Of a stretch of 64,000 nt of DNA, positions 39,115 through 51,900 are shown one piece after another (position 1 is the first letter of the stretch; each line of letters begins with the position of its first letter). The DNA is from Syngnathus acus. Its lineage: Eukaryota > Chordata > Actinopteri > Syngnathiformes > Syngnathidae. The notes beneath the pieces are model-generated. The model had not been told where the DNA came from, searched no databases, and saw nothing but the letters and a program-made list of their open reading frames with translations. The stretch spans positions 8,447,842 through 8,511,841 of the forward strand of contig NC_051090.1 in the NCBI RefSeq assembly GCF_901709675.1, written 5' to 3'. Position numbers and translations under genes: made by a program.

Positions 39115-39250
39115 AACTATGACTTGTAATTAACCGTGAATTAATTCACTTTGTAATTAACCGCCTATCATCAAGGTCTTACATAGCAGCTCACTGCTTC
39201 GTGATATCACATACAACGATAAGCAGTATAAATCATCTGCCAAGCTGTGT
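39115..39250. promoter_or_regulatory. Duplicated homeodomain site, candidate enhancer
   Basis: The 13-mer TTGTAATTAACCG occurs twice in direct orientation (39124-39136 and 39151-39163), 27 bases start to start, with a further TTAATT between them. TAATTA is the core bound by many homeodomain proteins. Two identical 13-mers about 2.5 helical turns apart suggest deliberate site spacing or a small duplication with a diverged spacer. The block continues with complex sequence to about 39250. Confidence 0.3.
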
Positions 39251-39439
39251 TTTCCCAACACTTTTTCTGTTTGCTCACATGCCAACTAAACCTGCCTCCA
39301 ACAGTTAACAGCATCAGTTTTGATGAATATCATTTGTGCTTTCTTTCACCCCTCAATTGGGTAAACTTGACTTTTCTTATGATTGGCAGAACCTTTTAAG
39401 TGCTGCTGATTTCTGTTGTACTCAGGCCATTTAAATATT

Positions 39440-39508
39440 TTGGTCATTTCTAGTCTGCTGGACTGAACTATTCAAGTGCATGTTGGTCATTTCTAGTCAA
39501 CTGGATTG
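39440..39508. repeat. Short dispersed direct repeat
   Basis: TTGGTCATTTCTAGTC followed by a CTGGA word occurs at 39440-39465 and again at 39483-39508, with about three differences over 26 bases. It is probably a small local duplication. Confidence 0.8.
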
Positions 39509-39964
39509 TAGCAGTTTTTTTTTTTTTATGTCAAGCAATCTGCTTTACAACACAAGGTTCTAGTTGACCCTTTTACCATCACCTCATTTCACTCTCACAG
39601 TAAACAACCAGAACTACTTTCCAAGCCATCAAGTGTTTGCACTGTTTGCTGTGTGTAAGCTGGCCTCACCTCAGCAAGCCACAGCTGTAATATAATTTCA
39701 TATTGATTCCTTGTTGACCTCCCATGAAGCAGTCATCATTCTGTAATGTGTGCCAACATCGTCCTAATGAAATCAATAGCCCTCCTGCCAAGTAGACGTC
39801 CAATAAGACTCTCTTGGAACTCAATGCTATTACTGGGGGAGTATCGGGAACAATTCAGGGTTACAAACACATACACATTAAGGTTACTTTATTTCAAAGG
39901 AAACATAGCCAGTGATTGTTTTGCTTTCATTATAGCAGTTGTACTTTGTAGCTGAAAAAAGCTG

Positions 39965-40165
39965 GAAAAACGGTCTTGGTCTCGAGACCAGACTCAAGCA
40001 AACATTTTAAAGATAATGAATCATGAATTAATCACGGGTAGCTTTAGCCCAGACCTTCCTTTCCCCAGGTCTTGGTCTTATTTCAGTTTCAGCTTTTCTC
40101 GGTCTTGGTCGTGACTTGGTCTTAATTCCCCAAGGTCTTGGCCTTGTCTTTCTTTCGATGAGTTC
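39965..40165. repeat. Repeat with GGTCTTGG motif array
   Basis: The words GGTCTTGG, TTGGTCTT and CTTGGTC recur at least six times in about 200 bases, and a perfect 14 bp palindrome TGGTCTCGAGACCA sits at 39977-39990. The pattern (GGTCTTGGTCTCGAGACC...) is one I recognise from a dispersed fish repeat. I cannot place it in a family or define the ends, so boundaries are approximate. Confidence 0.5.
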
Positions 40166-41635
40166 TGCTCGTAGGCAAGTTTAGGTGTCGGGTAGTGTGA
40201 ACACAACACAAGTACTATGCTACTTGATGAAAATGTTTATTGTCATTTTTGCTTTCATACTCACTTGTAGTGTTGACATATTCAGATCTTTGATCCAATT
40301 AATTTTGTGATAGTGGGATTTTTTTCAACGCAGATGAATGTTTTCACCAAACAGTCAGAGGCCTGCATACACTGCACTCAAATCTCTGTCAAATCTTATT
40401 TGGGAACTTTTATGAGGCAAAAACAAAGTGCATATTAAGATTATATATCATTCTGGTGAGATTCACTAAATATGTCAGTATGACTTATTTATTGCTTTCC
40501 AATAATATGGTTGAGCTATAGGGCCTATAGGGACAGATGGTGGAAGGGACTTGATGTGTTTAGGTGAGAACCAATATTGTACAATCTCTGTTTTCAGTAT
40601 ATTGCTGAATAAATAAGGGTTTCATTCGGCCGAACACGTGCTCACAGCCTACACCTGCACTACAATGCCTAATATGATGATATTGCCCACAGATATTGCA
40701 ATATCTGGCAAAACAATGTCACCTCTGTTTCAATGTTTAAAGTGGCACCCCAGGACCATGTGTGATGTCCTTTAACACGCTTAACACCCCACATCTATTT
40801 GGACAGTATTGTTGGCTACCAATAACAACAACACTGTAGCAAAACTTGTCAAGGTGACTTTCGTTCATTGGATCTGATTAAGCCTGTGGTACCAGCTAAG
40901 TCAATGTTGACCGTTGGGCTTTTATTTTCTCCTCAGAGTTTAATAATGAAGAGAGGTTCGGCGATTTATACAACATTGAAAAACATGCTTCACAATGTTG
41001 AAGTTGACTTCGAGTGTTGATGCTTGGTTCAATCACATTATTACTAATATTATAAATTATATTTACTAAATAATGTACAATATGTATGACTAATATGATA
41101 CTTCATAACAACTTCATACACAGGGTATACAAATAAAATGAAAAAAATGCAAGCGCTGATTGATTCTATTCTGTCTTTGACAAAATTATGGGACTTAAGT
41201 GTGCTGATAATAAGTCTTAATATACCCAACAGCAACAACAGAATATTAACAAAGCATGTAGAATACAAATCATTAAATCTTCTATGACAGAATTGATTCA
41301 AATATGGTAATTGCATTGGATGGGAATGTACTTTGTATGCATGTGCAGTAGTGTGAACGCCTCGTGGTATAGACAAAGTGGGGCTCCATGTTACAGCAGC
41401 CTGACACATTAAATGGATATAAAGTGAACAATAGCAGAGAACTGCCATGGTTGACCAAGTCTGATAACATATTTTACATGTCAGTCACAGTCACGGGTGC
41501 TTTAAACATAACCCGATGCAGGTTCACAATTCACAGCCCTTGCACCACAATGATCCAGATTTGCAATGGAGGTTGGTGATAGAAAATACGAGACGGCGAG
41601 GGCACAGGACGAACACCCAATGGTGCACGGTTGAT

Positions 41636-41682
41636 GGGGGAAGGCGGCGGGGTGGGTGGAGGGAGTGTTGAGGGTGGGGGGG
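41636..41682 (+). other. G-rich, quadruplex-capable tract
   Basis: Six runs of three or more G occur within 47 bases, including GGGGTGGGTGGAGGG and GGGTGGGGGGG. Some loops are 8 bases, so it is a slightly relaxed G4 motif. No gene start is visible nearby. Confidence 0.6.
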
Positions 41683-44600
41683 AGGTGGCTGAAAGAGCTG
41701 GCGTGAAAAATGAAAAGCACAAATAAAGGTGACAGAAGCACTAAAGAGGAAGAGGTAAACGTCTGAATTCTTAATGAGTTTCCTCTAAATACAGAAAGAG
41801 TAGCTGTGGAAAATTCCTAGATGCATCATTACAATGCAGTCAAAGCAAACATACTATAAAATGTAATGTTTACATGTGTCTTAAATAAAAGGAAAGTGTT
41901 GCATGTTGATAATCAGAGTTGACCAAAAGGAAAGAAACGCTCAACCATGAGAGAGACAGACATTTACAAGGAGGTGTGTGGAAAACTCCTTAAAATGGGA
42001 AACAGATAGGAGGAGATAAAGCAGTCACTCGCTGCCAGCGTAATGAGCCACAACTCTGTTGCCTATCAGAGTGCACACACAATAAATCTGGGAGAATTAG
42101 ATGGAGTATTTGTTTCTAAATGTAAATTCACTTGAATTAATCCTCAGTACTTTGCCATATTTATCAGGTGAACAGGGTAAAAACTTGCAGCTGTTTACAT
42201 TATGATTTCTTTAATTAAAAATATTTTGTTAAGTAAATGCCTAGATTTTAAAAAAAAAGGAGAAAAGTATTTTTTGTAGAAAATACATATTAAAATATGC
42301 AATTTGCTTTATTTCTGAATTTAAAGGCATCCTTTCAGGGGGGGAAATATTGTAAATAAGCAATGTCTGCTTCATCCACACTATACAGACGCGAACCAGC
42401 TCAGAGATAACTGCAACAGAGACCGATGACCTGTGTGATTTCAAATACTACTTTACACAGTCGACATTAGATACAATTATGTGACTTTGCTAAATGTGCT
42501 TCAAAATGTATGCAAATGCATACTTTACCTCAGGCTGAATATTTTCTTTTGCATTAAGATGTTTAAGCATCCACAACAGTTGTGTCAATAGCTTAATTTC
42601 ATATAGACCTTAATAAACCAAAGCAGAGCTTTAGCTCTTCCCTAAATGCTTGAACGCATCAAATATCTTTAGAAAATAGGAATCTCTGAATAACCCTTTC
42701 TTTATAGTGTTTATTCATAGCATGTAGTTGATATGTTTGCCCTGTAGTTCGAAAGAGGTCAGAGGAATGTTGTATCCTCAATAGCATTGAGCAGTATGTA
42801 CTTAGTTGCGCACTTAAACATTGTCGGTATCCAGTGGTCACTTACTGAGAAAAGGGTTGGGGGGGGGTAAAACAGATACTTCCCCTTTTGTTTTTCAAGT
42901 GGGTTCTCATGCTCAGTCAGAAGCGGGAAATCCTTGTGCATTCATGAATGTCATTACCGGTACAAATTTATATTTGGAGACTGTTGCATAAACCGTAAGT
43001 ATAAATAAGTCGTAAGGAATATCTAAGTGCCGTGGAAAATAGGTTACTTCACTTGAAATTGTAACGAAAGCAAAGTTGTGATAACTGAATATTGATGTGA
43101 CAACATCTTAGTGCCTGATTACCATTTAGAAGAGTACAGTCAAGGTGACATTGATAGGCTATACATTACTCCACCACAGTGGGCTGATACAAACAAAACT
43201 TTAACCAAAACACCATTACTGAGTGGAGATTGCTACATGGCATGTCAACCATATTAATGCAAAAATACACTGTGCCTCTAATGTAAGTTTATTCTATTTC
43301 CAACGTATTCTCAGAACTGTGTCCTAAAGTTGTTTTGAAAGAGCACAAGGAGAGAAGCGTGTTAGAGAAAAAACAGGGCCCCTGGAACGTGAGGTCATGG
43401 CTCCCCCTATAGTTTGCTGAATGTAAGGTACAATAAGTTGTTTAGGTCTGAAGGAGGCTTTCCTCCTGGGCCTTGCTTCCGCTGTCAGTTGTGCTCTCTT
43501 ACAGGTATGCCTTATCTGTAGCGCTGGCTCCAGACATTTTTAAACTCAACTTTTGGCAGGCTGTAACTGGACACAAACATATCTCATCATACTAGATAAA
43601 GCTCACATTTTGAGCTGAGCACAAACATGCACACGAGGAATACTGTAAACGGGGGGATTCAAGGAATGGCTTCTTTGATCCTCTGTCAGTAGGAATCTGG
43701 CTGCAGAGAAAAAGTGCAAAAGTGTTGCGGTAAAGAGATCAGAGTCTATTTTGGGCCTCAAATATGTCTAACAAGGGGTAACTTTTACTGCCCCTCTGAA
43801 CACTTCTTGGATTAGTACAGTAGAATGTCAGCTCTTGAATGTGTTGAAGCTCACAACATGAGCAAACAGGGATTTTAAAAGAAGATGCACAATAATGCTC
43901 CGTCAAATAGAGCAATTTGACTTATTTATTACTGCCGTGTCCCAACAGGTAACAATTTTAAATCTACTTTCCTTCAAGGTCACATTTTGGAATGACTATA
44001 GTTAATGTTAAATGCATACACGTAATAAGATGGTGACAGTTTTGACTGTGATTCCAAATAATAGTATTTACTCCATGAAGCATGTTTAACTCCAACTAAT
44101 TCGCTCACCCAAAGTTATCATGCTGATAGTGATATTGAAAATTTAGTGCTCCAAATTCTTATCTTCCCTCACCTTGCCCTTGCCAAAACAACATAAAATA
44201 AGGTTATTCAGAGCTGAGTGGAATTTGAACCATATGTTGGAAAGCTTGGGACTTTTATCTTAGCCCTGGTCAGGTATCCCCCATCCACAAAACCAGGTCA
44301 AAAGGTTATGCAGGTTGCCATCAAGTCCCATGCCCCTTCCCCATTATCCTTTCACAGAGCTACCTTTCCTGACATATGTATTCAAGAAAAGGCTAACACG
44401 GGTTTTTGTCCCCAATGCAGCTTTTACGAGTGGTGTGCGATACTGCATAATTTAGTATAGATCAAATACCAAATAAATACAGCGCAATAAAGACCGCAAC
44501 TTTTAGTTTAACGCATCATCAAATTGATAGATTGCAAATCATTTTCATGATTAGGTATTTTGTGATGTTTCCTATTTATTATTTAACAGATAAAAACCAG

Positions 44601-45051
44601 GAAAAAAAGTTTTTCTTAAATAAAATGCACAATTAGAACACTGAATTTTTTTTTCCTTGTACAAGTTGTTCAGGATTATCACTCGACAACAAACATCCTA
44701 TAATAGTATAGTATAAAAGTATAATGCATGTTCAGGGAATCTAATACATAGACTTCTTAGTTCATGTCCTTTCTCTTACTGAAAAATACAAACAAACTGG
44801 TGATACAATGTTTTAAGAGCAAACTAATCAACAATCCCCAAAGGCTTTAGGTTCACAAAGAAGCCACCTTGTGCAGAACAAAGCTTTTGGTTTAGTCTTT
44901 TTTTTTTTTTTTTTAATGGGAAAGTCCGCCAAGCTGCTGCTTATGTCTGTGAATGCATGTGTGTGCTTGTGGGCGGGCGGATCCGAGGCGGTGGCTTGCC
45001 TGCTTGTCCCCACAGTGACATAGGAGAGACCGCACAACACAAGAGGAGAGA

Positions 45052-45082
45052 GGGGGGGGAAAGGGAGGGCGACTGGGAAGGG
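45052..45082 (+). other. G-quadruplex-capable tract
   Basis: G8, then three further runs GGG A GGG CGACT GGG AA GGG, with loops of 1 to 5 bases. This is a strict G3+N1-7 match. It sits in a local GC-rich patch (about 44970-45110) that could mark a promoter, but no exon was found on either side. Confidence 0.75.
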
Positions 45083-45558
45083 TGCCGCGAATCTGCCAAG
45101 CTGTCGCTGTCACTGTCGCCTGTGTGAGCGAAACTGAAAGTACTGATCTCATTGAGTAAATATTGATCCGATATTGTTACAGACTTGGCATGGAGATTAT
45201 CGATATTTGGCTGGTGACCAAGTTCATGTTTTTGGTCATGTCTAAAATCACCTGAGAGGTGATCACTCGCAACTCTGATGAATATAGAAAATGCTGCATC
45301 TGCTTAATAAATACCAAGCACAACACAAATATCTTTCCCACATATTCCGCTATGTCATTTAAACAGCAATTCAAAAGAACAAGCACTTTTTTTTACTACG
45401 ATGTGTTCTCTTTTTTGTAACCAGGCATAGAGAATGGGATAACAAAACAAACAAACAGGAATATGGCCAAAACAAGAACAAGACCAGGCATCTACTCTGT
45501 ATTCCAGACTGAAAACCAGAAAGAGCAAGAAATTAATTCAACAGTTATATCAATACGT

Positions 45559-45599
45559 GAGAGAGAGAGCGAGAAAGAGAGAGAGAGAGTGAGAGAGAG
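45559..45599. repeat. (GA)n microsatellite
   Basis: About 40 bases of mostly GA repeat with three single-base interruptions. It is a purine-only tract, so it could also form triplex DNA under supercoiling. Confidence 0.9.
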
Positions 45600-48220
45600 C
45601 AGAGTTTCTTATGAGTGGAGCAGAATTTACTGCTCTTACGCTTCATCAGTGTGCTGCAGGGCTGGCTGTAAATCTGCAGATTGATCAAACTGTAGGGCCA
45701 AGAGGATCCAAAGCCTTATCTCCCAGTAAGGGCTCTGCAAAGTCGAAAACAGTGTGAGTGAGTGATGGTGGTGGCTAATCTAGCTTCTGCTTGGACGCCT
45801 TGGCAACACAACACTACTGCACATGGCATGGTCACTTCACATGCTTCTGCCTCATGAACAAAAGTGGAAATATTTGACAATTAAGACAGGGTTCCCTGGT
45901 TTGAATATTCGAAGGATATATTCAAGAGATATTCTTACATCTCCTTACCCGGAGTAAAAAATGACCTCGTCCTGTTCCAATCCATACCGTTGTGTCCACC
46001 ACACCTGACGCGTGTGCCAAAAAAAGGTAGAAACTACTACGTCTGGCACTATGGGGGGGTTACCTTTATTGGTTATCTGGAGCCTGAAGGCACAGGATAC
46101 AGGCAATCGACTGTATCTGTATTTGAGGATACTTCTCTAGTTAACAGCAGTCTTTGCCTTTAGTATCACACAAGGAGTATCTAGAGGGAGGGAAGAAGGT
46201 CACAGGTTGGAGGAATACACACCAACAGTCTGCTCCCCCAAGGCTATGCCAATCGTACTTGTTAGTGGAAAAAAGCTCCATTATAAGAACTGAAAATAGC
46301 TCAGGCACACGGAAGTTCGATAGTATTTATTATTTGTGGGGTATGGGGTTCATTTGGGGCACATCCATAACCTCTGAAAATGCAGTAATATAAATTAAGA
46401 CTTCAAAAGCAGGCATAGCGGTTTAGTGTTCATTGTTTATACAGTAAAGAGGCACAGAATGTTCTTATTTTTCATTACTCCTCTTATTTCTTGTCATCTA
46501 TTGTGCTGTGCACTCTGAAGGGGTCTCTTTTATATTGTGATTGATTATGCAATATTACAGAAATGAGCAAAGCACCCCAGTTGAAAAATATTCCAATTGA
46601 AGGCAACTGTCAAACGCATCAAATAATGATTGCACCAAAATATTTGAACCTCGTAAGCAATGAATATTTCATAGACACCCGCTGTGGTTCTCATTCCTAA
46701 CGTCTTCCCCAAATAAGCATAGTACTTCTAATCGACTGACGTTCGCTTCTTATGGGCGAAAGGTGACTGTAACTCGTTCCAGCTGTATAACAGTAAATAA
46801 TGGATAGTTGCATGGGGTGAGAAAACCTGAACAAGAAGAAACAAAGAGCTAGAAGATGAGCTCACTTTTCAATTTGTTGCCTATAAATAAAGAACACGTG
46901 CAGGGAAAATAGGATTCTCTTTCTATATCGTTGCTATAAATCAGCGATGCCAAGGATAGATGTGTGGATGTATTTCCTAAGCAGAGGGAGAAGGGGGAGA
47001 CTGGAACTTGAGAAGAGAAAAGCCAGGCCAGGATTTTTCAAATGGATAAAATCCTCCAACAACATGCTACTCTGCTTCTCCGCCCCTCTTAAAGAGACTC
47101 TGCCAGGAGTCTGTTGACGCCATATAGAGGATCCTCTCAAATGTCTTCGTCTAAATCGTTGGTCTGTTTCCTGGACAGCGCATGAAGAAGCATGTCATGG
47201 CTAGACTTAAAAATTGTGAGAGTTTCTTGATCACTGAGATGAATGAGAATGTCATTCATACAACAGAAGCAATTTTCTCACAAATTGTAACGTTCTCAGG
47301 GCTCTACCCCAGACTCATGAAATGCAGACATCCACCAGTCTGAGGGTAATCTCAGTTAGAGGTCTCAGATGTCCGGGCCATCTGCTAGAAAAGGGAGCAA
47401 TTCGTGTCAGAATGAAGTATTACAAAGTCCAGAAATCACCGAGGGGGTGGCGAGGGACAGGACCTAAGTCTTGGAGACTTTGGTAGAGATCTGGAGACAA
47501 ATTTGCACATATGCTGTCCGGGCTTGACAGGCTTCCTATAATCTTTGGCCTGACAAAGTGACAGTACATACGTCACTGCTTCCTTTCTGTTGTGTCCTCT
47601 AGTCTGTATCTTATAATACTCCTATTTTCAAAGGGATATCCCAGAGGACCATTTGTCAAATAAGAAACCGGGCATTTACTGGCAGCACATCAGAGGAACG
47701 AGAAGAAGACATGACACACAACAATAAACAGAAGAGCAGTAGAGGTTACGTTTTGGGGTGTGTGCCTACGTCACTTGGCACCCAATGTTGCCCTTTACTG
47801 GTTTTCAGACAATTTAAAACCTGTTATTTTGTCACACCACATTGCTTAGGTCCACTATTTTAGATTCTGTCTGTTTTTTTTGTCGGCTTGGTTTGAAGGA
47901 GAGAGAAAATGTCTCTGGTGATGTGGAGTTCAAAGAATTTCTTTCTCTTCAAAAAAGAACCAAACAATGAGGGACCACAAGATGGCGTGCACTCGGTGAA
48001 GAAAAAAAAAATATTAAAGAGTGGTAAGCCACAGTAATGCAGAATTGATATCAATGTTAGTCTTCTAAAAAATAAAATGCCGGTTTTGGTATACAGGAAA
48101 TTGCACACGTAAATAACTCAAAGGCTCATGGGGCAAAAGGTGGATTAAAAACATAAAAAGTTATTATTTTTACACAGCGCTATTCATTTTAATGTAAATC
48201 TTTTGGGATACTGGCGCCAG

Positions 48221-48234
48221 GTTTCCATAGCAAC
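48221..48234. promoter_or_regulatory. RFX-like X-box
   Basis: GTTTCCATAGCAAC is a near-palindromic match (one mismatch in the left half) to the RFX X-box GTNRCC-N0-3-RGYAAC, which is used by ciliary and immune genes. No promoter or exon is visible beside it, so it may be a distal site or a chance match. Confidence 0.25.
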
Positions 48235-48498
48235 CAGCAGTGGCAATGGTTTTAGAGAAAATGTGCAGGTCAACGTGATTTATAAACAAAAAAAAACACA
48301 TAGTGTATCGTACAACCCTGTTTACTTAGCTGTAAAATTCACCTGCTATTGTAAATTACATGAGAAAAGAAGGGCATTTTTAATATACTATCCAAATTTA
48401 CACTGCCGTGTATCGTACAAATATGTTGAGCTATGTAGACTTTTGTTAGGTTATTTCATTTCAAACTACCCCAAGTTTATAACCAATGAAAGTAAGTA

Positions 48499-48911
48499 CC
48501 GTATTTCCCGGACTATAAGGCTCACCGGACTATAAGGCAAACCTTCAGTGAATGGCTCATTTTATAACTTTGTCCTTATATAAGGCGCATCGGACTATAA
48601 GGCGCACCATTAATGCATCATGTCAGATTTTTAATCCAAATCAAATCATTTCACCATTTTATCTTTTTTATTTCAACTTCAGATGCAACAAATTACTTTA
48701 TAATCACAAAATAATGATCCATAGTCTTTTTGATTCATGATTCATAGTCTTCAGCGGGCCACTTATGATTGATTTCATGACACAATGTTTCGGGACATTT
48801 TAAATTTAGGAATTTGGTCCATATATAAGGCGCACCGGACTATAAGGCGCACTGTCGGCTTTTGAGAAAATTGTAGGTTTTTAGGTGCGCCTTATAGTCC
48901 GGAAAATACGG
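48499..48911 (-). mobile_element. TA-flanked MITE, copy 1 of an inverted pair
   Basis: A 413 bp element between TA dinucleotides (48497-48498, 48912-48913) with ends CCGTATTTCCCGGACTATAA and the inverted complement of CCGTATTTTCCGGACTATAA. Sub-terminal AAGGCGCACCGGACTATAAG words are repeated at both ends. The interior has no frame. Its reverse complement matches the element at 55260-55671 with about 7-8 differences over the central ~215 bases compared by eye. It is the same subfamily and a fairly recent mover. Confidence 0.92.
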
Positions 48912-48913
48912 TA

Positions 48914-51900
48914 AGTAACGATTCGGATGGTGGATTCAACCCCCCCAAGTAAAGAGTCAAGACAAAAATAGATGACATTTATTGACTAATGCATAACAGG
49001 TCCCAACTTTTTGTGTCTGCAAGGTATGTCTGTGGTTTCCTGAGAACTGAAATGAAAGTCTGCCCAAAGCAGCCAGATGGTTCTGTGGCTACATCCCCAC
49101 TCTCTCACTTTCAGCACCTCACATTTACACTCTCTGCTCTCCTTCACATGTCACTTTTTTGATATGCAGGGGCGAGGGCCATATAGCAGGCAGAGATTTG
49201 GCTCAGTGCGATGTTTGCTTTATTATGATCGGTTTTCTTAATCCAAAGCTTCTTCATGGATAAAACCTTGCCAGACTCTCCCATATCAGTTCTTTCTCAA
49301 GGCATTTAGCCAAGCAGTAGTTAATCAAGGTCTGCAGATCGTCAAAATACAGTTTGGGAGTATATACTTGGCCTATATTTCACAAAATAATAAGCACGAG
49401 GCTACAACACAAAGGGATATTTCAGTAACAATTTGACTCTTGTTTGTATTGATAAATGATACCATTCTTAGAGGTTTTATCAAAACTATGGCCAGTAAAA
49501 AGAGATGATGTGGTGTTCGGAGTTATTTCCTTCAATAATACAGTACTGCAGTTTGGTAGATCCTATGGCCCCCTGAGTAGAGTAGTTTTTAAAATGTTAT
49601 CAAAATAATATTTCTTAATCATAACCGCTTTGAAAAAAAATGGAAAGAGGACTGCATGATTAAAAGTATAACACATTACATCAGTGCAAGTGAGAATAAA
49701 AGAAATCCAAGATTTCCCATTCCTTTGGGGATAATTTCTACAAGATTTTGAGTTGCGTGGGTATTTTGTCCATTTATCCAAAACAACATTTCTCAGGAGG
49801 TCATTAATATTGGATAAGAGGATCTGCATTAATCTCTGTTCCAGTCAATCCTTCAGGCCATTCACATCAAACTCATCCAGCCAAATCTCCAAATTTACTT
49901 TGTGAAAAGATTTACCATATTTTAATTGGGATTTGAAGGTATTAGGCGCAGCCAAGCTTGGTGGCAACAGAATTAAGGTTAATTCGACTTTTTAACTAAT
50001 GATGTTACTTCCCAACACTTGGCATACACAAGAAACTAAATGTCATTTTGTTTAACATGTGATATGCACGATACAATATCTGGTTGTTAAACTCTCTTTT
50101 GTAGTTTTGATTATCACCCAACAAATAACTTTATGTAATCCAATTATTTGAATTATTGGCATCAATATTTGCTGTCACAAAAAGCTAACGTATAAAATAC
50201 CCATTGAAAAAAATTGATCATGCACTATACTATATTCTATACTTTTCTGTGAGTGTATCTGCATTGTTTAAACAGTACTGGGCAAAATAAAAAAGATTGT
50301 CCACATGTGTTGATCTGGGGCCGTAATATTAAGTCTCCAGTATATATTCGAGTGTGTGTTCAAGTATTTGAAATCATCTGAATGTGTCATTACAGTTATC
50401 TACATGAGATACTTTGTTTAATAGTACTGTCAGATATGGATGAGATATTATCTGGCATCCTCAACTAAGATTTTCCGATGGGTGTGATTGACTGAAGTCC
50501 AGCGAAGGGTCACTCAAAGTCAGCACGGATAGGCTACAGCTCGCTCACGACTCTAATGAGGAAATTTTGAGGGGAAAAAAAAGTGGACGGGTTATTGATT
50601 TGATGATTGTTGAGCATTTAGCTGCTTTTGACCACTGGCTTGATGGGTTTCTCAGTTTCATCACATTATCTGCTATTCCAATGCACATTTTGGCAGATAG
50701 CTGAAGGGTTGGGTCAGTTTCAGCAGCGAGCAGGGGATCAACAAAGTTGGGAGCACATTTCTATTTCAATCATTCTCAGCACTGGCAATGCATTTAAATT
50801 GAATAATGTCTCTGATTTCCATAAAAATACATTTTTAAAACTAATGTTCAAGATTTTACAAACTGCCTTATGCCCTCTTTAACACAAAGCGGCACACTCT
50901 TGTATTGGAAGGAGCCACACACACACACGCAAGCACTTCAATAAACTAAAAGTTCATATTCAAGAGGCGTTTGAAAGTTTCCCTTACAAACGTGAAATCA
51001 GCAGCTCTTCATGGTCTTCCCCAGGCAGTCTAGAGGTGCAACTTAAAAATGAGAAGTGCTTTATTAGGAAGACACAGATTGATTTCCTGTCAGAAGGCAT
51101 CCATGTTGATTAGATCGATGCAGACTTGGTGGAAGGTTGAAATGAAGAAAGCTTGAAAAACAGAATGAACGCTCTTTCCATCCTTGGAGTTGTCTCGCAT
51201 TGCCTTTGGGTGTAGACAGCCAAGTGACTGGAGCTGTCTTAAGTAATTACCAGTTGGTGTCTATGCATAGTTGATGAAGACCTACGATACAATCAAGGCA
51301 TCGCCCCGTCTGTAGACGCGTAATTTAAAGTTCTTACCAAAGGGTACCAAAGACTGGGTGAGTGAGCTGATGGCTTCTTCTGCAGGATATACTTTAACCC
51401 CCGCCTCCCCATTCACAGCCGGATATGGAAAGGCTACAACTGCTTGTTAAGAGTGAAAAGACAGTTCTGCTCTCCTTGGCTCCCAGAGGAAATTATGTTA
51501 TCTCCTTAATTGTGGGCTTCATGAACTCAGCAAAGAATCGTCACAAATGTATCATGTATAATGCCATTAGAGAATATTATTAAGTATGAAAAGTTAGCAG
51601 TTCCAAAGAGGTAAATGCCCAAAGTTAGAATAAGCCTGTTCATATTATCATAAATGAGTTTTTTTTTGGGTGCAGTTTGAAGAGTAAAATGCGTCATCCA
51701 AATTTGATTGAAGCTCTAAAAGATCTCTCTCTGTTTAAAAACCATGTTCAAACTGACTGTGCTGCTAGACTTTCTGAAATATTGACACATGATTTACAGC
51801 AGGAAGGCAAATTCCCTTCCATAAAGAGACAATGGATGATAGGACATTACGTCATCTCAAATAATAACTAAAATCCCTGGAAAAGGAAGTTCCTCCACTA

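Larger units (their letters stand above)
31562..39964. other. Non-coding stretch rich in complex sequence
   Basis: No exon could be supported; all frames are under 80 codons and lack motifs. Compared with the rest of the window this part has fewer recognisable repeats and more complex non-repetitive sequence. That is where conserved regulatory DNA would be expected. The best blocks are listed separately (31730, 32690, 33200, 35160, 39115). Confidence 0.5.
40166..48498. other. Non-coding stretch
   Basis: Frames such as 41050-41448 (minus) and 46154-46393 (plus) show no motif or splice context. The notable parts are two G-quadruplex-capable tracts (41636-41682 and 45052-45082), a GA microsatellite (45559-45599), a T17 homopolymer (44898-44914) and an RFX-like X-box (48221). 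Nothing else is recognisable. Confidence 0.55.

Noticed and set aside
46741-46815. Possible further copy of the TGGA-tailed repeat
   Set aside because: Only a few words (ACTCGTTCCAGCTG, ATAATGGATAG) match loosely; not enough to separate from chance.
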